DNA of 49,582 nucleotides from UBA4132 sp037133675 (lineage in GTDB: Bacteria; Pseudomonadota; Gammaproteobacteria; Methylococcales; Methylomonadaceae). Shown here one piece after another: positions 1 through 7,214 of this stretch. Both the position numbers and the translations under genes were made by a program. The stretch covers positions 1-49,582 of the forward strand of contig JBAXNR010000021.1 in the NCBI GenBank assembly GCA_037133675.1, read 5' to 3'. Under the pieces are notes generated by a model, which worked only from the letters and a program-made list of their open reading frames with translations, was not told the DNA's origin and did not search any database. Each line of letters begins with the position of its first letter. The first letter of the stretch is position 1.

Positions 1-54
1 CGTAACCCGTAACCCGTAACCCGTAACCCGTAACCCGTAACCCGTAACCCGTAA
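1..54. repeat. Tandem heptamer array (CGTAACC)n
   Basis: Seven complete copies of the 7-base unit CGTAACC followed by a partial copy run from the window edge to base 54. The array may continue to the left. It is non-coding as seen and sits just before a hairpin-rich intergenic stretch upstream of a DUF3782-type gene. Heptamer arrays like this are simple-sequence repeats that vary by replication slippage; no function can be assigned here. Confidence 0.95.
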
Positions 55-136
55 GGCGCAATAGGCGATAGCCGTATTGCGCCGTATGTGAATGAACATC
101 ATGCGGAGTATTACGCTATCGCTAATACACCCTACG
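55..136. repeat. Intergenic inverted repeats, REP-like
   Basis: A 9-base inverted repeat (GGCGCAATA at 55-63 against TATTGCGCC at 75-83) encloses a second small stem (GGC at 64-66 with GCC at 71-73). A second weak inverted repeat (GTATTA/TAATAC) follows around 107-127, next to a CCCTACGCA motif of the kind common in gammaproteobacterial intergenic repeats. It could be a REP-like palindrome or a MITE remnant. Its distance from the RAYT at 6399 and its different sequence argue against it being a substrate of that enzyme. Confidence 0.55.
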
Positions 137-210
137 CATTGAACGCAAATTCTGGCAACGTGTTTAGCGTATAATACAAGCCAAATTTACACGTTTATCA
201 AACCATCACC

Positions 211-840
211 ATGACCGACCAAGAATTAAAAGACTTAGTAGCCAGTTTATCCATCAATCAGCAGAAAATGGCGGAAGAAGCTGCTATTTCACGCAAAAAC
301 CTCAGCGAAGAATTAGCAGAGTCCAGCAAAAAGCTCAATGAAGAGCTATCTAAATCCCGCAAAGAAGTTGATAAAGCACTTAAAGAACTGAGCAAACAAA
401 TCGGCGGTATTGCCAATAAATTTGGCAGTTTCACGGAAGGTTTAGCTTTGCCTTCCATGACTAAAATATTAACCGAAAAATTTGGCATGACCACCATTAA
501 TCCTAGCGTGCGGGTGCGTGATAAAAACGGCAATGAGCAGGAGATTGATGTATTAGCCTACGCTAACGGTGAAATTAACACCGCATTTATTGTCGAAGTT
601 AAAAGCCATTTACGCGAAGATGGCATTGAGCAATTATTAAAACAATGCCGCGATTTCCCTGTGTTATTTCCTGAATTAGCCCATAAAAAACTCTATGGCA
701 TACTCGCCGCTGTCGATGCCAATCAACAATTACAACAAAAAGTATTAGCACACGGTTTGTATTTTGCCAAAATCCATGATGAGCAGTTTTCACTTTGCGT
801 ACCCAAAGACTTTAAGCCATTTTGTTTTAATCCAAGTTAG
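211..840 (+). CDS. DUF3782-type protein with PD-(D/E)XK nuclease-like fold
   Basis: 209 residues. The first third (about residues 20-65) is a charged heptad-like stretch rich in E, K, S and L, predicted coiled coil. The C-terminal half carries the pattern EID (about residue 110) followed by FIVEVKSHL (about 126-134), which matches the D...ExK core of PD-(D/E)XK nuclease-like domains. Proteins of this build (DUF3782 and relatives) are common in cyanobacteria and methanotrophs, often near mobile DNA, and have no established function. The start follows a TATAAT-like hexamer at 170-175. The gene converges on cmoB and the two stop codons overlap by four bases. The family call is from recognition of the pattern, not a search. 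Confidence 0.7.
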   Translation: MTDQELKDLVASLSINQQKMAEEAAISRKNLSEELAESSKKLNEELSKSRKEVDKALKELSKQIGGIANKFGSFTEGLALPSMTKILTEKFGMTTINPSVRVRDKNGNEQEIDVLAYANGEINTAFIVEVKSHLREDGIEQLLKQCRDFPVLFPELAHKKLYGILAAVDANQQLQQKVLAHGLYFAKIHDEQFSLCVPKDFKPFCFNPS

Positions 841-1808
841 GCATTGGCAATAAAAATCGCCCGTTTCGGAGCGGGTAAGCCTTCAAAAGTCAGCGCATGA
901 TTATCAGCTTGTAGAAAATCTTGCAGAGAATGAAACTGCATCCATTCGGTACTGCGTTGTTCTTCAATACTGGTTGTACTCACATCCACCAAACGTACAT
1001 TTTTAAAACCGCAGCGTTTTAGCCAGCTCATTAACGTCTCACAACTGGGTAAAAACCAGACATTGCGCATTTTCGCGTAACGGTGTTCGGGTACTAACAC
1101 TTCGCCTAGCCCGCCATCAATCACCAACGTTTCTAATACCAATTCACCGCCTTGTTGTAAACAGCCTTTTAATTCTAATAAATGATCGATAGGGGAGCGG
1201 CGATGATATAACACGCCCATCGAAAACACAGTGTCAAAGGCTTGTAAATTGCTAGGTACGTCTTCTATACCTAATGGCAAGACGTACACAGGCGCAGTGC
1301 CGTGTAGTTTTTTAATCAGTTGAAACTGCATAACATTGAGCAACGTAGGATCAATACCGACCACCATTTTTGCACCCGCGCCTAATAGTCGCCAACAGTG
1401 ATAACCATTGCCGCAACCCACATCTAATATCAAACGATGCTCCAGCGGTGCAAGATGATTTTTTAGCCTATCCCATTTCCAATGTGAACGCCATTCTGTA
1501 TCGATATGAGTACCAAATAATTGATAAGGACCTTTGCGCCACGGGTGTAAAGCTCTCAAGCATTGTTCGAGTTGGGCTTGTTGTTCAATGCCTAAATCTT
1601 CGCTACTGCCAATCTGCACAGCATCAGTATCTAATAGGCGTTGTGATGGATTCAGTTCTGGGAGTTGCTGAATAACGCTTTGCCAGCGTAGCAAGTCGCC
1701 ATGTTTGGAGTCATCAAGAGCTTGAGCGATTTGTGCGGGTAATAACTCAACCCACGCATCGGCTTTTGCGTCTAGTAGTGTGTCATACAGGGTTTGATAA
1801 TCGCTCAT
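837..1808 (-). CDS. cmoB: tRNA U34 carboxymethyltransferase CmoB
   Basis: 323 residues, the same length as E. coli CmoB. It transfers the carboxymethyl group of carboxy-S-adenosyl-methionine to 5-hydroxyuridine at the wobble position of tRNAs, giving cmo5U. The SAM-binding motif LDVGCGNGYHCWRL lies near residues 128-141, followed by GIDPT. The N-terminal helical part (TLYDTLLDAKADAW, HPWRKGPYQLFG, DTEWRSHWKWDR) is characteristic of this family and separates it from ordinary class I methyltransferases. The usual partner cmoA, which makes the cofactor, is not adjacent. Cytoplasmic. Convergent with the upstream DUF3782-type gene. Confidence 0.95.
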   Translation of the reverse strand: MSDYQTLYDTLLDAKADAWVELLPAQIAQALDDSKHGDLLRWQSVIQQLPELNPSQRLLDTDAVQIGSSEDLGIEQQAQLEQCLRALHPWRKGPYQLFGTHIDTEWRSHWKWDRLKNHLAPLEHRLILDVGCGNGYHCWRLLGAGAKMVVGIDPTLLNVMQFQLIKKLHGTAPVYVLPLGIEDVPSNLQAFDTVFSMGVLYHRRSPIDHLLELKGCLQQGGELVLETLVIDGGLGEVLVPEHRYAKMRNVWFLPSCETLMSWLKRCGFKNVRLVDVSTTSIEEQRSTEWMQFHSLQDFLQADNHALTFEGLPAPKRAIFIANA

Positions 1809-1842
1809 TTTATTAATGAGTTGACCTAAGAAGGTCTAAAGA

Positions 1843-1877
1843 AAAACCTACCGCATCATCATGACAGGGTAGGTTTT
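1843..1877 (-). terminator. Rho-independent terminator of mlaC
   Basis: A perfect 10-base stem (AAAACCTACC at 1843-1852 against GGTAGGTTTT at 1868-1877) with a 15-base loop lies downstream of the mlaC stop. Read on the minus strand, the second arm ends in five Ts. It would end transcription of mlaC before cmoB, which lies on the same strand. Confidence 0.65.
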
Positions 1878-1915
1878 GAATAATTAGGAATTCACTCTAC
1901 GAACGAGATATTTCC

Positions 1916-2551
1916 TCAGGAATTTTTTGCTGATAATGCCTCAGCATTACGTTTAGCAATATCATCAATTACCGCTGATAATGAACCTTTGGTTTCCACT
2001 TCGTTACTAAAGGTAGTGCGATAGTTGGTCACCAAACTGACACCTTCAATCATAATGTCATAGGCTTTCCATTCGCCATTGCTTAGTTCCATGCGGTAAT
2101 CAACACCGACGGGTTGAATACCTGGTTGTAACACTTCGGTTTTTACCATTGCTTTGGTCGAACCCTCTTCCATTTCTAATGGTAGAAAGTGTACTGTCCA
2201 ATCTTTAAATTCAACGAAAGCACGCGAATAGGTTCTAATCAGCAGAATTTGAAACTCATGTTTAAAGCGTGTTTTTTCGTCAGGTGTGGCTGTTTTCCAA
2301 ATTTTACCTAACACTAATGCTGAAATTTTATCAAAGTCAGTGTGCGGATAAATTGCCTGATTGACGAACTGAGTGACTTGATTAAAATCTTTAATAAAAT
2401 TTTTATCCTGCATTCTTTTTTGCAATTGCTCAGAAGCACCTGCTATTGCTACTTGTGGCGGTGCTAACGCATCCGCTATTACAGTAGCAAATGGCATAAA
2501 TGCCAGCAAAATTGCCAACAATGCAAATAATGTAGTGTGTTTAACTTTCAT
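1916..2551 (-). CDS. mlaC: Phospholipid-binding protein MlaC (Ttg2D)
   Basis: 211 residues with an N-terminal signal peptide (hydrophobic LFALLAILLAFMPFATVIA, cut near residue 26). MlaC is the periplasmic lipid carrier of the Mla pathway and shuttles phospholipid between the outer-membrane MlaA complex and the inner-membrane MlaFEDB transporter. Family landmarks are TRFKHEFQILLIRTYSRAF and the late block VDYRMELSNGEWKAYDI followed by VSLVTNYRTTF. The other mla genes are not next to it, so it stands alone here, divergent from hemB and followed by its own hairpin terminator. Confidence 0.9.
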   Translation of the reverse strand: MKVKHTTLFALLAILLAFMPFATVIADALAPPQVAIAGASEQLQKRMQDKNFIKDFNQVTQFVNQAIYPHTDFDKISALVLGKIWKTATPDEKTRFKHEFQILLIRTYSRAFVEFKDWTVHFLPLEMEEGSTKAMVKTEVLQPGIQPVGVDYRMELSNGEWKAYDIMIEGVSLVTNYRTTFSNEVETKGSLSAVIDDIAKRNAEALSAKNS

Positions 2552-2623
2552 AAAACCCTCTAAAATGAAACTGGTGGTATTCTTACTTTTTGCTTACCAC
2601 TATCAGCAATACTATTCACTAGA

Positions 2624-2629
2624 TATAAT
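2624..2629 (+). promoter_or_regulatory. Candidate -10 box for hemB
   Basis: A perfect TATAAT hexamer about 57 bases upstream of the hemB start, in the divergent mlaC-hemB spacer. No convincing -35 box sits at the proper distance, so this is only a candidate. Confidence 0.35.
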
Positions 2630-2685
2630 GAATCGCAAACCCTGATAGCTAAGCTATTCCTAACCCTACAAAGCCTAAAATTAAG

Positions 2686-3684
2686 ATGACATATCATAAC
2701 ATCACTATGCCTACGCGCATGAGAAGAATGCGTTACAACGACTTTTCTCGTCGCTTAATGCGCGAAAATAACTTAACCGTTGATGATCTCATTTATCCCA
2801 TGTTTGTCATTGAAGGAATCAATCAAAAAGAGTCGATTGCATCTATGCCAGACGTGCAACGTTTTTCACTAGACTTGCTAGTTGAACAAGCGCGTGAAGT
2901 GTATGAGCTTGGCATTCCTGCTATTGCCTTATTTCCCGTTATCTCCGCTGAAAAAAAATCGGATGATGCAAAAGAAGCCTACAATTCTGAGGGCTTATTA
3001 CAGCGTACTGTCAGAACCTTAAAGCAAGCTTTACCCAACTTGGGTATTATTACCGATGTTGCTTTAGACCCATTTACCTCACACGGACAAGATGGGTTAA
3101 TTGATGACAGCGGCTATGTGCTGAATGATGAAACCATTGCTGTGCTAGTCAAACAAGCTCTATCTCATGCCGAAGCAGGTGCCGATATAGTCGCTCCATC
3201 CGATATGATGGATGGTCGAATCGGTGCAATTAGACAAGCACTAGAAGCAGAACGCCACATCAACACATTGATACTGGCTTACTCCGCCAAATATGCCTCC
3301 AGTTTTTATGGCCCATTCAGAGATGCGGTCGGTTCAGCAGGAAACTTAGGCAAAGGTAATAAATACAGCTACCAAATGGATCCCGCTAATTCCGATGAAG
3401 CTCTACGCGAAATTCAATTGGACTTACAAGAGGGCGCAGATATGGTGATGGTCAAACCAGGATTGCCTTATCTGGATATTATTCGTCGCGTCAAAGACGA
3501 GTATGGTGTGCCGACTTTCGCCTATCAAGTCAGTGGCGAATATGCCATGCTCAAAGCTGCCGCACTCAATGGCTGGTTAGATGAAAAAGCGGTAGTCTTA
3601 GAATCCTTGTTAGCGTTTAAAAGGGCAGGGAGTGATGCAATTTTGACCTATTACGCCAAGGCGGTCGCGCAATGGTTGCGATAG
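2686..3684 (+). CDS. hemB: Porphobilinogen synthase (delta-aminolevulinate dehydratase)
   Basis: 332 residues. It condenses two 5-aminolevulinate molecules to porphobilinogen, the first common tetrapyrrole step (heme, siroheme, cobalamin). The two Schiff-base lysines are visible: K202 in LAYSAKYASSFYG and K257 in MVMVKPGLPYLD. The metal-site segment reads DVALDPFTSHGQDG, so the three cysteines of the zinc-dependent enzymes are replaced by A and D. This is the pattern of the Pseudomonas-type, magnesium-responsive enzyme. The start at 2686 has a weak purine-rich leader; the next ATG at 2707 has none. A transposase stub begins right after the stop. Confidence 0.97.
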   Translation: MTYHNITMPTRMRRMRYNDFSRRLMRENNLTVDDLIYPMFVIEGINQKESIASMPDVQRFSLDLLVEQAREVYELGIPAIALFPVISAEKKSDDAKEAYNSEGLLQRTVRTLKQALPNLGIITDVALDPFTSHGQDGLIDDSGYVLNDETIAVLVKQALSHAEAGADIVAPSDMMDGRIGAIRQALEAERHINTLILAYSAKYASSFYGPFRDAVGSAGNLGKGNKYSYQMDPANSDEALREIQLDLQEGADMVMVKPGLPYLDIIRRVKDEYGVPTFAYQVSGEYAMLKAAALNGWLDEKAVVLESLLAFKRAGSDAILTYYAKAVAQWLR

Positions 3685-3830
3685 GCATTGGTGCATAAAT
3701 CCCCCCGACTGAATGTAAAATAATGCAAGTAAGTTCTCCATAGTGAGGACTGAACATGAAAGTAAAAGTCTCGCCAGCCAAAAAAGCAACAGAAAAACCC
3801 AGCTATCGAGTGACCAATCGGTCAGAGCTT
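3685..3830 (+). mobile_element. Remnant of an IS5-family element (transposase N-terminus)
   Basis: From 3756 a reading frame with a good ribosome site (GTGAGGAC) begins MKVKVSPAKKATEKPSYRVT and continues with N-R-S-E. YRVTNWSEY is a common opening of IS5-family transposases, so W seems changed to R (TGG to CGG). The similarity stops after about 23 codons, where sequence typical of the hsdM leader takes over. The C-rich stretch right after the hemB stop (from 3685) may be the left end of the element; I found no matching right end. The 78-residue frame runs on into hsdM out of frame and is probably not a functional gene. The family match is from memory. Confidence 0.55.
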
Positions 3831-3838
3831 ATACCCCC

Positions 3839-3844
3839 TATAAT
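3839..3844 (+). promoter_or_regulatory. Candidate -10 box for the hsd operon
   Basis: TATAAT at 3839-3844, 49 bases before the hsdM start and just after the transposase stub ends. No clear -35 at the correct spacing. If real, the restriction operon is driven from the junction with the IS remnant. Confidence 0.35.
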
Positions 3845-3892
3845 TCAGTACAGCGCAACATTCAAAACACCTAACAGGGACAAGCAAAAAAC

Positions 3893-6277
3893 ATGGCGAT
3901 TAAAAAAAGTGAACTTTACAGCTCTTTATGGAAAAGTTGTGATGAACTACGCGGCGGTATGGATGCAAGCCAATACAAAGATTACATCCTGATACTGCTG
4001 TTTGTTAAATATGTGTCTGACAAATATCAGGGCGTTGAGGATGCACCGATTGAAGTCCCCGCAGGTGGTAGCTTTAAAGACATGGTGGCATTAAAAGGGC
4101 AAAAAAATATTGGCGAACAAATGGACGTAATTATCGCCACACTTGCCGAAGCCAATAATCTGAATGGAGTAATTAACGTCGCTGTTTTCAATGATGAAAA
4201 CAAGCTAGGCAAGCCCAAAGAAATGCAGGATAGGCTGTCCAACTTAATCGCCATTTTTGAAAACGATAGCCTTAACTTCAATAAAAATCGTGCGGATGGT
4301 GATGACATTCTTGGTGATGCTTACGAATATTTAATGCGCCACTTTGCCAGTGAATCAGGCAAAGACAAAGGGCAGTTTTACACCCCAGCGGAAGTGTCAC
4401 GAGTCGTGGCTAAAATTGTCGGAATCAACCACAACCACAAACCAGACACATCGGTTTATGATCCAACCTGCGGCAGTGGCTCATTATTGCTGAAAGTTGC
4501 CGATGAGTCTGAACATGGTTTAACTCTGTACGGGCAAGAAAAAGACAATGCCACCACAGGCTTATGCAGAATGAACATGATTTTGCATAATAACGAAGAC
4601 GCGGCAATTGCACCCAATGGCGACACGCTCAGCAGTCCGCACTTTAAAGACAAAGACGGCTATCTAAAAACCTTTGATTTTGCCGTTGCCAATCCGCCGT
4701 TTTCGACTAAATCATGGAGTAACGGCATTGATCCACTCAATGATATTTACAATCGCTTTGCTGATGGCATACCACCCGAAAAAAATGGTGATTATGCGTT
4801 TTTACTGCATATCATCCGTTCATTAAAAAGTAACGGCAAAGGCGCGATTATCTTGCCACATGGCGTATTATTTCGCGGCAATGCCGAAGCGCGAATCCGT
4901 GCCAACCTGATTAATAAAGGCTATATCAAGGGCGTGATTGGCTTACCTGCTAACCTGTTTTATGGCACGGGCATACCCGCTTGTATTATCGTCATTGACA
5001 AAGAAAACGCCGTTGCTAGAAAAGGCATTTTCATGATTGATGCGGGTAAAGGCTTTAGTAAAGACGGTGATAAAAACCGTCTACGCGAGCAAGATATTCA
5101 TAAAATTGTCGATGTGTTTAACAAACAAATCGAAACGCCGCGTTATGCCCGCATGGTGTCCTTTACTGACATTGCCCAAAATGATTACAACCTCAACATC
5201 CCGCGCTATATTGATAACCAAGAACCCGAAGATCAGCAAGACATTACCGCGCATTTATTCGGTGGCATTCCTAACAGTGACATCGACGCACTGGCTGACT
5301 ATTGGACAGTTTGCCCTAACTTACGCACTGAATTATTTATTGCCAGTGACCACGCAGGTTATAGCCAGCTCAGTATTGAACCACAGGCGATAAAAACCAC
5401 CATTTACGCGCATTCAGAATTTAACGCCTACAGCCAACAAATTCAGCACACCTTTAGCGAGTGGCAAAGCAAACAAACGTTGTTTTTAAAAGCCTTGCAA
5501 GTGGAATGTAAACCGAAAGCCATTATTCACCAACTCTCAGAAGACCTACTCAGCGCGTTCGATAACAAACCGCTCATTGATAAATATGACGTGTACCAGT
5601 CGTTGATGACCTACTGGCTGGACATCATGAAAGATGATATTTATCTGATTAGCGAAGACGGCTGGAAGGCTGAATTAAGCAAGGTATTGAATAAAAGCGG
5701 CAAAGTTAGCGACATTGTTTGTGAATTAATTCCCAAGCCGCTGATGATTAACCGCTATTTTACAACGGAACAAGCCGCGATTGACGCACAAGAACTCAGC
5801 AAAGCCGCACTTATTCAACAAATGGAAGCACTACAAGAAGAACACGAAGAACTGTTTAGCGACGCACTCACCGACAGCGGCAAACTCAGCAAAGCCAGCA
5901 TTACCGAACGCCTGAAACACACGCAGGACAGCGATGAAAAAGCCCAACTCAAAGCCTATTTAAAATTGCTGGAACAAGAAACCGCGCTGAATAAGCAAAT
6001 CAAAGAAGCCACGCTTGCTCTCGATAAATTAGTATTAGCCAAGTATCCGACCTTATCCGAAGACGAAATTAAAACGCTGGTGGTTGATGATAAATGGATG
6101 ACCACCATTGCCAACGCGGTACAGACAGAAATGGACAGATTATCGCAACGCCTGACAGGACGTATAAAACAACTGACTGAACGTTATGAAACGCCGTTGC
6201 CTAAGATTACCGCAAATGTGGCGAATTTGAGTGCGAAAGTGGCGGCGCATTTGAAAAGTATGGGTATTTTGTTATGA
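3893..6277 (+). CDS. hsdM: Type I restriction-modification system, methyltransferase subunit HsdM
   Basis: 794 residues. With HsdS it makes N6-methyladenine at the recognition site and is also part of the HsdR2M2S restriction complex. The N-terminal HsdM helical domain (SSLWKSCDELRGGMDASQYK, then LLFVKYVSDKY) is followed by the N6-adenine methylase fold: DPTCGSGSLLLK near residues 189-200 (SAM binding) and NPPF near 267 (catalytic motif IV). Compared with classical HsdM of about 500 residues it has a long C-terminal extension (about 480-794) rich in E, K, L and A with predicted coiled coil (for example EALQEEHEELF), typical of a long HsdM subfamily. Its stop overlaps an ATG in an ATGA arrangement that opens only a seven-codon frame. 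Confidence 0.95.
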   Translation: MAIKKSELYSSLWKSCDELRGGMDASQYKDYILILLFVKYVSDKYQGVEDAPIEVPAGGSFKDMVALKGQKNIGEQMDVIIATLAEANNLNGVINVAVFNDENKLGKPKEMQDRLSNLIAIFENDSLNFNKNRADGDDILGDAYEYLMRHFASESGKDKGQFYTPAEVSRVVAKIVGINHNHKPDTSVYDPTCGSGSLLLKVADESEHGLTLYGQEKDNATTGLCRMNMILHNNEDAAIAPNGDTLSSPHFKDKDGYLKTFDFAVANPPFSTKSWSNGIDPLNDIYNRFADGIPPEKNGDYAFLLHIIRSLKSNGKGAIILPHGVLFRGNAEARIRANLINKGYIKGVIGLPANLFYGTGIPACIIVIDKENAVARKGIFMIDAGKGFSKDGDKNRLREQDIHKIVDVFNKQIETPRYARMVSFTDIAQNDYNLNIPRYIDNQEPEDQQDITAHLFGGIPNSDIDALADYWTVCPNLRTELFIASDHAGYSQLSIEPQAIKTTIYAHSEFNAYSQQIQHTFSEWQSKQTLFLKALQVECKPKAIIHQLSEDLLSAFDNKPLIDKYDVYQSLMTYWLDIMKDDIYLISEDGWKAELSKVLNKSGKVSDIVCELIPKPLMINRYFTTEQAAIDAQELSKAALIQQMEALQEEHEELFSDALTDSGKLSKASITERLKHTQDSDEKAQLKAYLKLLEQETALNKQIKEATLALDKLVLAKYPTLSEDEIKTLVVDDKWMTTIANAVQTEMDRLSQRLTGRIKQLTERYETPLPKITANVANLSAKVAAHLKSMGILL

Positions 6278-6321
6278 ATGACAGCTATCAAAAATGACAA
6301 AAATCTATCTACATCTGAAAA

Positions 6322-6355
6322 ATATGTATAGAAAACAGCTTTTTTCTATACATAT
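6322..6355. repeat. Perfect 14-base AT-rich inverted repeat
   Basis: ATATGTATAGAAAA at 6322-6335 is the exact complement of 6342-6355, with a six-base loop. It sits between the hsdM stop and the RAYT gene. It may act as a transcription terminator for hsdM, an operator, or mark the edge of the inserted RAYT segment. Confidence 0.75.
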
Positions 6356-6398
6356 CGTTGTATAAACAAAATGAGGATAAAACCATGCCATTTATTTT

Positions 6399-7001
6399 AT
6401 GAAATATAATCCAAATATTCATCACCGCCGTAGCATTCGTTTACAGAATTACGATTATTCTCAAGCGGGGGCATATTTTGTAACCATTTGTATTCAAAAT
6501 AGAGAATGTTTATTAGGCAAGATTGATAATAATGTAATCGTTCTGAATGAATATGGGCTGATTGTACAAGATAAATGGTTGGATTTAGTTAATCATATTG
6601 ATAATATTGAATTAGGGGAATATGTCATTATGCCTAATCATTTTCACGGCATTATAATCGTAGGGGCGGGTTCTAAACCCGCCCATGAACCTGAAATTAA
6701 TAATATGATTGGGGCAGATTTAGAATTAGGGGCAGGAGAACCAAGGGCAGGTTTAGAACCTGCCCCTACGAAAAAATGTTATGGGTTATCTGAAATTGTT
6801 CGTCAATTTAAAACATTTTCGGCAAAACGTATTAATATAATACGTCAAACCCCAGCCGTACCTGTTTGGCAACGTAATTATTACGAGCATATTATTCGTA
6901 ATGATGCGGATTATATGCGTATTGCCGAATATGTGGATAATAATCCACGTCTTTGGGCAGAGGATTCATTAAATCCAGTAAATACGCCACCGTCACCGTA
7001 G
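6399..7001 (+). CDS. REP-associated tyrosine transposase (RAYT, Y1/HUH)
   Basis: 200 residues. RAYTs are single-copy relatives of IS200/IS605 transposases that nick and process REP palindromes. Visible landmarks: the opening RRSIRLQNYDYSQAGAYFVT, the HUH metal site in MPNHFHGIIIV (about residues 78-88), LSEIVRQFKTFSAKRIN, and the late YxxxNNP block (EYVDNNPRLW) with candidate catalytic tyrosines just upstream. Residues about 88-124 are encoded by an inverted pair of REP palindromes inserted in frame. The stop codon TAG lies inside a third REP. The gene splits hsdM from hsdS in an otherwise overlapping operon. It starts at ATG 6399, overlapping the stop of a five-codon frame that has the better ribosome site (GAGG before 6385). 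Confidence 0.88.
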   Translation: MKYNPNIHHRRSIRLQNYDYSQAGAYFVTICIQNRECLLGKIDNNVIVLNEYGLIVQDKWLDLVNHIDNIELGEYVIMPNHFHGIIIVGAGSKPAHEPEINNMIGADLELGAGEPRAGLEPAPTKKCYGLSEIVRQFKTFSAKRINIIRQTPAVPVWQRNYYEHIIRNDADYMRIAEYVDNNPRLWAEDSLNPVNTPPSP

Positions 7002-7173
7002 GGGCAGGTTCTAAACCTGCCCACAATCACGCGACAAATAAAAAGATGGTGGTAATATTGCAATCAGGGGCAGGTTTAGAATTAGGGGCGAGGTTAGAAT
7101 CAAGGGCGGGTTTAGAACCCGCCCCTACGAAATGTTGTGAATATCACCGTAGGGGCAGGTTCTAAACCTGCCC
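6660..7173. repeat. Cluster of five REP palindromes in alternating orientation
   Basis: Five copies of a REP with core GGGGCGGGTTCTAAACCC (or the GGGGCAGG variant) and an asymmetric GTAG/CTAC tail: 6660-6684 (+), 6745-6770 (-), 6998-7022 (+), 7104-7129 (-) and 7149-7173 (+). A degenerate partial copy lies near 7066-7085. The alternating orientation is that of BIMEs. Two copies lie inside the RAYT coding sequence, one forms its stop codon, and two lie between it and hsdS. They are the likely DNA substrate of the adjacent transposase. Confidence 0.9.
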
Positions 7174-7214
7174 TAAACCTGCCATCAATCACGCAAAATA
7201 ATAGGAACAGGCAA

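Noticed and set aside
6953..7165. Short plus-strand frame rich in GAGSKPA and AGLEPAPTK
   Set aside because: It is only the translation of REP palindromes.
6660..7173. REP cluster considered as a CRISPR array
   Set aside because: Copies alternate in orientation, spacing is irregular and they overlap coding sequence; no cas genes.
7137..7214. N-terminal extension of hsdS
   Set aside because: Translates a REP palindrome; the internal ATG at 7215 has a ribosome site and the family's usual start.
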